A stretch of DNA of 64,000 bases from Segatella baroniae DSM 16972 = JCM 13447 (GTDB lineage: Bacteria; Bacteroidota; Bacteroidia; Bacteroidales; Bacteroidaceae): assembly GCF_000426585.1 (NCBI RefSeq), contig NZ_AUFQ01000006.1, positions 62,001 through 126,000 of the forward strand. Reading direction: 5' to 3'. Positions within the stretch are counted from its first letter, which is position 1. Each line of letters begins with the position of its first letter. Below the pieces are notes generated by a model that made no database searches, was not told the DNA's origin, and saw nothing but the letters and a program-made list of their open reading frames with translations. The position numbers and the translations under genes were made by a program. Shown piece by piece: positions 1-8,900 of the stretch.

Positions 1-1
1 A

Positions 2-1102
2 ATCAATGATGTGGCCGGATGGCAGTGGCGCACCTACTTCGCCGCTCCCGTCGACAACGCCGGTATCCATACGCTTTATGGCGACGACCTGCTCGAAATA
101 CGTTCCGCCGAAGACCTGCTCTACAACGACGCGCAATACGGCTACTTCGGCACACTGAAAAGCCTGGAGATGAACAAGTGCTACAAGGTGCGCCTCAAGG
201 ATGGCGCGGCTCCGGTGAACGCCATGGCTCCGGCGACGACCATCGACTATCAGCCGCGCCCAGGCAAACGCATCGATGTGAACCTTGCTTGGAACTGGAT
301 CGCCTATCCTTACCAGTACGACCGACCGCTGAGCAGTTTCATGCTCGACGGTGGAATCATGACCGGCTCACGCATCGTGTCGAAGGACGGCGGCTTCGCC
401 GAATACAGCGGTTCCGCATGGACGGGCGACCTCACTACGTTGAAGGCCGGCGAGGGCTACATGTTCTACAATTCCCAGCCGACTGCGTCCATGCACCAAC
501 TCTCTTTCCCTGCCGAGAGTATGCTTCCGCAGCCTGCCCCCACGTCGCCCGCCAAGCGCAACGGACTTGTTGAAACCAGCGTATGGGCGTATAACAGCGC
601 GGCCTTTGCCGACAACATGACCATCATTGCCGAAGTGCCCGAACTGACACGTGCCTCCGACTGCACCGTGGGTGCCTTCGTGGGCGACGAATGCCGCGGC
701 GAAGGCCGGTTGGTGGAAGGCCGGTATTTCATCACCGTACACGGCAAGGGCGGCGAGGCCGTCAGCTTCAAGCTCTACGACAAGGTGACGGGCGAATACC
801 GCCTGCTCTCGGGCGGCCTGCCGTTCGACAAGATGGCCGGCAGCCTGGCCAAGCCCGTCGTGATGAAGCTGGGCGGAACCACTTCGGTAGGCCAGATCAC
901 CGCCGAGTCTTCCGACATCACCGTGGCCGACGGCCGTCTCCACTTCAACGGCCTTCAGGTGAAGAGCTTCCGTGTGAACGCCGTCAACGGGTCCACTCAG
1001 CTCGTCAATGACACAGATCTGACACAACTGCCTTCAGGCGTATATATCGTTACTGTCGTGACGACAGACGGACGCACCCTCTCCCGGAAGGTAGCCAGAT
1101 GA
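2..1102 (+). CDS. C-terminal part of a secreted T9SS cargo protein (5' end outside window)
   Basis: The reading frame is open to the left edge, so this is the tail of a longer protein. Two similar segments come first (roughly residues 1-70 and 95-165 of the visible part). Each has a Trp-containing start, a Tyr-containing middle and a G-L-LKAGEGY-like end, a pattern common in large Bacteroidetes surface proteins. A module of about 100 residues follows, with the signature AFVGDECRGEG. The last 80 residues end in LPSGVYIVTV and a basic tail, typical of a type A T9SS sorting domain, which would send the protein through the outer membrane. The AFVGDE module recurs in the lipoprotein at 13319-14023, which links the two ends of this cluster. 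The overall function is unknown. Confidence 0.8.
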   Translation: MNDVAGWQWRTYFAAPVDNAGIHTLYGDDLLEIRSAEDLLYNDAQYGYFGTLKSLEMNKCYKVRLKDGAAPVNAMAPATTIDYQPRPGKRIDVNLAWNWIAYPYQYDRPLSSFMLDGGIMTGSRIVSKDGGFAEYSGSAWTGDLTTLKAGEGYMFYNSQPTASMHQLSFPAESMLPQPAPTSPAKRNGLVETSVWAYNSAAFADNMTIIAEVPELTRASDCTVGAFVGDECRGEGRLVEGRYFITVHGKGGEAVSFKLYDKVTGEYRLLSGGLPFDKMAGSLAKPVVMKLGGTTSVGQITAESSDITVADGRLHFNGLQVKSFRVNAVNGSTQLVNDTDLTQLPSGVYIVTVVTTDGRTLSRKVAR

Positions 1103-1120
1103 TAATTTTCTCTAATGGAA

Positions 1121-1150
1121 ATGTCCCACGCCGATATCGGCGTGGGACAT
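1121..1150. terminator. Perfect 30-bp palindrome between cargo and barrel genes
   Basis: The 30 bases read the same on both strands (two 15-base arms, ATGTCCCACGCCGAT and its complement, with no loop). It lies 18 bases after the cargo stop and 42 bases before the next start. There is no strong T run (only CGTCCCGTTT follows). It could be an intrinsic terminator, a partial attenuator or a dyad binding site. Confidence 0.5.
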
Positions 1151-1192
1151 CGTCCCGTTTAATCACCTTCTGTCAATATAACCCTTGAAGCG

Positions 1193-2911
1193 ATGAAAGA
1201 CAACCTATTTCGCACCGGTCTCGTGGCCGCCGTCATCAGCCTGGTTCCTGTTTCCGGATATTCGCAGGACATCTCACAGATTGCCAAGAGCGACCCGCTG
1301 ATCATCACGGGAGCCGTGGGCACGCAGAATGCCTACTACCATTCTTCGAGCGGTGGCTTCGCCTCTCCGTTGAGCAATTCGGTGTATGCCAATCTCAACA
1401 TCAGCTTCTATGGGTTCAGCATGCCCTTTTCTTTCTACTATTCCAACAGCGACCTCAACTTCAGTTATCCTCGCTTCTCGTTCAACATCAGTCCTACGTA
1501 CAAGAACTGGACACTCCACCTGGGCACGCACGTCCTGCCCATGTCCCCCTACATCTACAACATCCCTTTCGAGGGCGCCGGTCTTGAATACAACGGCCAG
1601 CGGCTTCGCTTCGGCATGTTCTACGGTCGTCTCCGCCATGCCATCAACGACAATCCACTCGACCCCAAGGCGCGCAGCCCCCAATACAGCCGCATGGGAT
1701 GGGGCTTCAAGGTGGGCTACGGCTCCGGCCGCCACTATCTCGACCTCTACGTCTTCAAGGGTTACGACCGTCTCAGCTCCCTGGCCGCGGAATGGCGCCG
1801 CACCACCGAGGCCAAGGAGAACCTTTCGGTGGCCCTTCGCGGACACACCTCCCTGGGCAACTGGATGTCGCTCACGGCCAATGTGGCCGCGTCCGTTTTC
1901 TCGACCGACCTCAGTGCCGACCGCATCCATTCAGACGAAATCGACAAGTGGGACAAGATTTTCGACGCACGCTACAGCTCGCTCTACCGCTTTGCGGGCG
2001 ACGTCAACCTGAACCTGTCGCTGGGCGGCGTCTTCACTTCCGTCTCCTACAAGCTGGTGCAGCCCGACTACACGTCGTTGGGCCTCAGCTATATCAGCAA
2101 CAACTACCAGAGCCTGGGGCTTTCGATGAGCGGTTCGCTCACGCGCAACATCATACTCTCGGGCAATTTCGCCTACCAGAACGACAATCTCAACAACAAG
2201 CAACTCTATACGACACGCGGCTACGTCTACTCGGCCAATGCCGTCGTGAACCTGTCGCGCAGCCTGAACCTGACGGCCGGCTACAGCGGCTATCTTCAGC
2301 AGCAGTGTGCCGGCACCATGGAAGTGAACGACACGACGCGCGTGAACCGCATCATGCACAACCTGCACCTCGCCCCGAGCTACTCCTTCGAGGCCGGCGG
2401 CAACAGCCACACGGTAAGCCTGACCGGCGGCTATACGCAGAACAAGGACCTCAACCCCTTCTCCACGGGCGAGAGCGACGTGAAAACCATCTCCTACGGC
2501 GCCGGCTACGGCGTGAGCGTGGAGCGCATCAAGACAGATTTCGGGCTGAACTACAGCCACCAGACCTCCGAAGGCTATGAGCGCAAATACACCTCTGACG
2601 TCATATCGGGCTCTGCCGGCCGCTCGTTTCTGGAAGACAAGAACCTGACGGCCTCGCTGACCCTTTCCGCCTGCCGCAACCACATCGCCGGAGAGAACAC
2701 GAACTGGTCGGTGGGTGTCGACCTCTATGCCGGCTACACTTTGAAGAAAGTACACTCGTTCTCCTTCAGCGCAGGCTACAGCCGCTACAACGACATGAAC
2801 ATCGTCGATGTCATGAAGTATTCCAGCTACGACCTGAACTGCAGTCTGAACTACAACTATACCTTTACGCTGCTGGAACTCAAGCGTAAAGCTTCCAAGA
2901 AACAGAAATGA
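1193..2911 (+). CDS. Outer-membrane beta-barrel protein, unknown function
   Basis: The 572-residue product has a signal peptide (hydrophobic VAAVISLVPVSG, cut near GYSQ). The mature part is made of repeated amphipathic strands rich in Tyr, Ser, Gly and Asn (such as LNLSLGGVFTSVSYKL and LNLTAGYSGYLQQ), as expected for a large barrel. The last strand (NCSLNYNYTFTLLEL) is followed by a short basic tail, KRKASKKQK, which is unusual because barrels normally end on an aromatic residue. The stop codon overlaps the next start (ATGA), so it is translationally coupled to the giant gene. Its place beside a giant secreted protein suggests a dedicated anchor or export partner; that is inference. Confidence 0.75.
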   Translation: MKDNLFRTGLVAAVISLVPVSGYSQDISQIAKSDPLIITGAVGTQNAYYHSSSGGFASPLSNSVYANLNISFYGFSMPFSFYYSNSDLNFSYPRFSFNISPTYKNWTLHLGTHVLPMSPYIYNIPFEGAGLEYNGQRLRFGMFYGRLRHAINDNPLDPKARSPQYSRMGWGFKVGYGSGRHYLDLYVFKGYDRLSSLAAEWRRTTEAKENLSVALRGHTSLGNWMSLTANVAASVFSTDLSADRIHSDEIDKWDKIFDARYSSLYRFAGDVNLNLSLGGVFTSVSYKLVQPDYTSLGLSYISNNYQSLGLSMSGSLTRNIILSGNFAYQNDNLNNKQLYTTRGYVYSANAVVNLSRSLNLTAGYSGYLQQQCAGTMEVNDTTRVNRIMHNLHLAPSYSFEAGGNSHTVSLTGGYTQNKDLNPFSTGESDVKTISYGAGYGVSVERIKTDFGLNYSHQTSEGYERKYTSDVISGSAGRSFLEDKNLTASLTLSACRNHIAGENTNWSVGVDLYAGYTLKKVHSFSFSAGYSRYNDMNIVDVMKYSSYDLNCSLNYNYTFTLLELKRKASKKQK

Positions 2912-5900
2912 AACGCCCTATGAAACGATACACTATGAATGCAATGAACAGCCATCTCAAGCGCGTCTTCACGACTTTGACGGTTCTTGCCGCCCTCACG
3001 TTCAACGCCATGGGCCAGGGCCAGGTGAAGATTATGGTCAGTCCCAAGTACGACCCGATGCCTCCCTCGGTGCTCAACTATGTCGGCGACCCCGGCAAAT
3101 ACTTCCAGATATCTTTAGAGAACATCTCCGACGAGGTGCTCAACGTCTATCTGGGGCTTGAGCTTCAGCAGGTGACCCCGAGTTCGGGGCTGTCGCTGTC
3201 GACGCCGCCCGAGGCCATGCCGCAGCAGCCGCTCGTCCTGCTGCCCCACAAGCTGCAGGTGCTGGATGTCGTGATGCAGAAGCAACTCTTCCGTCATCTG
3301 AACGTCAACCAGCTTCGCATGACCGGTGGCGTGCTGTCGGACTACACGCGCGGCATCATCGGCCTGTTGCCCGAAGGAACCTATTCGGGCCAGATCACGG
3401 CGTATCGCTATCAGCCCGGCAACCGTAACCCCGAGGTGCTCAGCGACCCCATCATGGGTCATTGTATGTTCAATGTCTGCTATTCCGGCTCCGCGCCCCG
3501 CTTCCTCCAGACCTTTGCGCCGGCACCTTCCACGACATGGCGCAACAACAGAGGACGGGTGGTCGGCAACAAGAAGGGCACCCTCATCAAGGGAAGTGGC
3601 ATTCATCATTCCGTCAGGGATGGACTTCATGACGATTTGCTTTCGCAAACGCAATTCGACCTGTCCAATCCGCGACTGGAATGGACACCGCCCATGACGG
3701 CATGCGCCGGAACGCGCCAGTATCGCTATTCATTGCGCGTCGTCAAGGCGGTCGACGGCCAGACGGCCGACGAAGCCATGCTCTACGGGGCCGACGTCTA
3801 TCGACGTTCGGGCCTGATGGCCACCTATTGCGTGCTGCCGACGGCCATCGTGCAGAAGATTGCCCATGCCCCCGGCTTGTACGTTTGTCAGGTGACGGCC
3901 GAACCCATTGGCGGCAATGTGGCCGAAAAGAACAACTACGTGCTGTTGCAGAATGGCGGAAAGAGCGAGTTGCTGGTGTTCAACATTTCGGAAACGAAGA
4001 CGGACACCGCGCAAGAGGAAACGACACCGGAGCAGAAAGACACTGTCGGGACACGGAAAGACTCCGCCGATGCGCTGAAAGACAAGTATCTCATCGCGCA
4101 ACCTGTATTGAAAAAGCCGCATCCCGATACGGAAGACGTGCGTACGCTGACGCTACAGACCGGAGACTCGATCTGCATGGCGTGGAAGCGTCCGGTCATA
4201 TCAGAAGCGCTTGTCGCCGATTCCGACACGATTTCGCTGAATTATAAGGTGGAAGCCTGGAAATGGCAGACGGGACAGGACGAGGACGCGCTCAAGCAGA
4301 GCAAGCCGTTCTATGAGAAGAACAACATCACGGAACTTGCCGACACCATCTCGTGGAATAAGATAGACAAAGCCCTTGGTGGCTCCGGCCGCATCCGGCT
4401 GCGTGTCACGGTGAACTATCCCTTCGGCAACGACAGCATAGTGATAGGCGAGGACGAGGAGAACTATCTCGACCTCACCTTCATCACGTCGGTGGGCGAA
4501 CGCTTCCCCGACTGTCACCCGGGTGCCTCCGACGCCATCAAGGACAAGACGCTGGGCGACTTCTCCAAGGACGATCTCAAGGACAAGACCGTCAAGGTGG
4601 GCGACTTCGAGATGACGGTGACCAAGATAGAGAAGACCACCGTCAAGATCAATGACCAAACCAAGGAGTGCTACAAGGGAACGGGCTACGTCACCTGGAT
4701 GCTGGAGAACGCGAAGATCATGATCAACGTGAAGTTCGACACGCTCTTCATCAACAAGGATCGGCAGGTATATGACGGCAAGGTCGTTTCGGCCCAGCTC
4801 GACTACAACTTCATTCCTTACGACCTGTTCGACAAGTGGGGACTCGACTTCTTCGGCTCTGTAGAGAAATACGGCTTGAAGCTCAACGAGTACATGGCGA
4901 AGGAGAAGGACGTTGCCCGCTACTACAAATGGCTGCAGGACGGCTGCATGGTGGTCAAGAACTTCATCAATTCTGAAATCGGGCCGCTCACATTGCCGTT
5001 GAAGTTGCCGAAAGAAATCAACAGGACACCGATCGACATCCAGATACTGAAAATGGAGTTCTCGCCCAATTCGTCGTGGATGAATCTCATGGGACTCTTC
5101 GTCATGCCCGAGAGCGACTATACGCGCAACGATGTCCTCGTGTTCGGCGCGCCCCGCCAGTGCATCGCGCCCAACAAACTGTTTGCCGAGGCGGGCTGCC
5201 TGTCGCTGTTGAGCGACGTGACGGTAAAAGACCCCGGCTCTCAATACGCCTACACCTTCAAGGCTCCCCGGAAACCTTCCTATGCCGAAGACGGCTGTTA
5301 CGTGAATTGGGATGCCGACACGCTCAGCAGTCTGGCTGTGGACATGGAAGTGAACATCCCCCACATGATGAAGGACGACGGCAAGGGGAACGCCCTGGAG
5401 GATGTGCCTTATATAGTAAATGTACGCACGCGTATGCGGAGCTGGAGCAACTGGACGGCCACCGTGGCCTTCGATCCGTTCCAGGTGAAGGGCGCGCCGG
5501 GCTATACTTTCGTGCCGACCGGCAAGGGTATCACGTTCGACCACTCCACCACATTCAATACGGCAAACTTCAAGCTGCCCAAAGGCTACGACCTCAAAAA
5601 GCTTGGCAATGGACAGACAACGGCGGAAAGCTGGGAGGGATTCTATTTTGACGAGTTCACGATCAAGTTCCCGACCATCGTGGAAGTGACCAGCAAGAAA
5701 TCCGATAAAGGCGACAAGAACAAAGACAAGCGCCTTTCGCTGAGCGTCAAGAATCTTTATTTCGACGCATCGGGTATCAGTTTCAACATCTCTGCCAACA
5801 ATATTGTGGAGTTTGGAACCGGCAAGCTCGGTGGTTGGTCGCTGTCGTTGGATGAAATCTACTTCGACGTCTTGCAGAACAGCTTCAACAAAGTAGGCTT

Positions 5901-8900
5901 CAACGGCAAATTCGGCGTGCCGCTGCTCAAGCAGAAAGGCAAGGATGGCAAGATGGAGAAGGGCAAGATCGGCTACGAGTGCTCCATGAGCAGGGCGCAG
6001 AACAGTGGCGGTTCGTTCAAATATACGTTCAAGACACAGCAGGTGGCCGAGGAGTTGATATTCGACGCCTTCCTCGCCAAGATGAAACTGGACAAGGACA
6101 AGACCCATTTCTTCGTAGAGTCTGAAAACAATAAAACCCGTGTAGAACTGTGCATGGGTGGAGAAATCTCAATTAGCGGCACCAAGGACAAGACTTTCAT
6201 GGGCTTGCACATCCCTGGAGTCGCGTTCTCGGGCTTCAGGTTGGCCAACTTCAAGACCCCGGACAGCAAACGGTCGGTTGCAAATAATGCGGAAAGCGCC
6301 AATACAAACGCTGCCGAAGGGAGCGGTGAGAAGAAGAACAACGTAGAAAGCGACATTAAAAATTCGCGGAAAGAACTTGCCGGAGAATCGGTCTATGAAT
6401 ACGCGTCGCCCAACGGTGACTTCTTCTTCAGTTTGGGACAATGGAAACTGGCTTCGCCCAGAAAGAAATTAGGGTCGTTCTCCTTTACGCTCGACGACAT
6501 AGGCATACGCCATGACAACAAGCTCATAGGTCTCGAACTCGAAGGCAGCATCGGCTTCATGGACGACAAGCTCGTGGCCGGCGCAGGAGTCGTACTGTGG
6601 GGAAAAATCGACCTGAAGGATTTCGATTTCGATTGGGATCACTGCCAGTTCACCAAGGCCATCATCAAGTCGGGCTTCGGCGGCGTCAACGTCGAAGGCG
6701 TCTTCGAGATGAGCGAAAACAAACTGACGGTACAAGGGGAAGAGAAGAAGACCCATGGCTACAAAGGCGGTTTGAAGATCAACATGAAGGGCCTCTTCGA
6801 CATCGACCTGGAGGGTTCGTGGGGCGAAGCCGTGCGTACCAAGGCCAGTGGCGAAGAAGACACCTACGCCTATTCGGCATTCAGCGTTGCGCTCAATTTT
6901 GGGGTAGCGGGCATAGAGATACCTCCCGTAAGAATCAGTGGAATCAGCGGCGGCTTCTTTATCAATACCGATATCAACAAGAATCCGAAGTACAAGAGCT
7001 ATGGCGGTATGTTCGGACTCACCATCAGCACGACGGGTTCCGACAAACTCGTGACGGCCCCCTTGTCCCTTACCGTCATTTACGATAAGGACAGGAACAA
7101 ACTCTCTAACTTCATCATGCAAGGCGACGTCTACGCGCTCTATGCGGAAAACAAAGAAGACGCGCTCATCAAAGCCAAGGCGCGGTTCGCCTATTTGAAT
7201 GAAGAAAAAGAGAAATCGCTGACGCTCAACATCTCTGTCGACGCGAATGCCGATATGAGTGGAGAGTATGAGAAATTGACGGGCAAGAAGCTTGATGGGC
7301 CCAGCGCCGGAGATGGAAAGGCCGACATGAACGGCTTCGACGCCAACAACAGTGATGATTCGGGTGACAAGGCCGAGGCTTCCGGAACGCGGAGAGACAG
7401 GGAATCGGCCGCCAAACTCAAGATGGGGGTACAGATTCCGATTGAATTGAAGTTTACGATGAAGCCCGATAACTATGTGGGAAGATTTGATACCAAATGG
7501 CATTTCTATTTGGGCAAACCTCAATCATCGGAGCGTTGCGTCTTTACTTACCTCGATTTCCAGGTCGGCAAGTCGAGCAGCCCCGTCTACCTGCGTTGCA
7601 AGCATGTGGCTGACGCCTATCTATGTCTGGGCAACGAACTGCCCGACAACGGACAACTGCCGCCATTGCCCACGAAGGTACAAGAGTTCTTGAGTACCGA
7701 TTCCAAGGTGATTCAAGGCAGGAAAGCAACGGTGAAAGAGTTCCAGGGCTTCCAAGGCGAAGCCAAAGGCGGCGTAATGCTCGGAGCCAGCATCACCGGC
7801 GAGCTGGCGCTGAACGCCGTGGTATGCTATGCCGACATCGAGATGATAGCCGGTTTCGATTTGTCGCTCAAGAAACTCAAGACGGCCAAGTGTGGCGATG
7901 GGCGTCCCGCCGGCAAGAACGGCTACTATGCCAACGGACAGATTTACGGATACGCGTTTGGCGAAATGGGATTGATGCTCAACCTCTGGATCTTCAAGGG
8001 TAAGTTGCCGATCATCGAAGCTGGTGTAGGCGCCGTACTGAAAGGCGGACTGCCTAATCCGGCGTGGGCCTACGGCAAGGTGAAAGCCAAAGCCAAACTG
8101 CTGGGTGGACTTGTCAAGTTCAACGGCTCCATAGAACTCAAGGCCGGACATGTCTGTATGCCTACCTTTACCAATCCGCTCGACGACATCAACATATTTG
8201 AAGACGTTCAGCCCGGAAAAGACGAAAAGGATACGGGATGGGGCAATGACAGCAAGGTGAGTGTCTACACCGAAGCACGCTACACGACCAATATGACCAT
8301 TGACCGGCAACTGCGTCTGGTCGATGAGAAGGCGGCTTACGACAAAGCCAAATTTGACGAAGACTACATGAACTACGCCAAGCAGTCGGAGCGTGTCTAC
8401 GTGTTCCATGTAGATCCCGCGATGAAGCTCGAAGAGTTCAATAGCGAGAAGGACACCAACCCATCGGCGGTTTACAAGCTGAAGAACAGCACGACGAACA
8501 AGGAGTCGTTCACGCTCACCGGACTTGGCCGACTGAACCCCAACAAGTTCTATAAGCTGACGCTCTCGGGCTATGCCAAGGAGCTTAGAGGCGGAAAGGA
8601 AGTAGACCCCGTCTTCAACGACTCTACAACAGGATTCCGAGACGTGCACAGAGCATGGCGCGACACGTCCATCGTTTATTTCCGCACAGGTGAACTGCCG
8701 GTGGAAATCACGCAGGACGTGAAGTTGGCTCTGCCGGAAAATAAAGGATGGGCTTATTTGAATGAAGCCTCCAAGCCCATTCTGTCGCTTTGCGGCTCGC
8801 GGAGTGACAAATGGAAACAGGGCTACCAAGTGCAGGCCGACCTGGAAGTGTACAACGACAACACCCATCGCTGGGAAATACCCGACCAGAAAGAAGTCAA

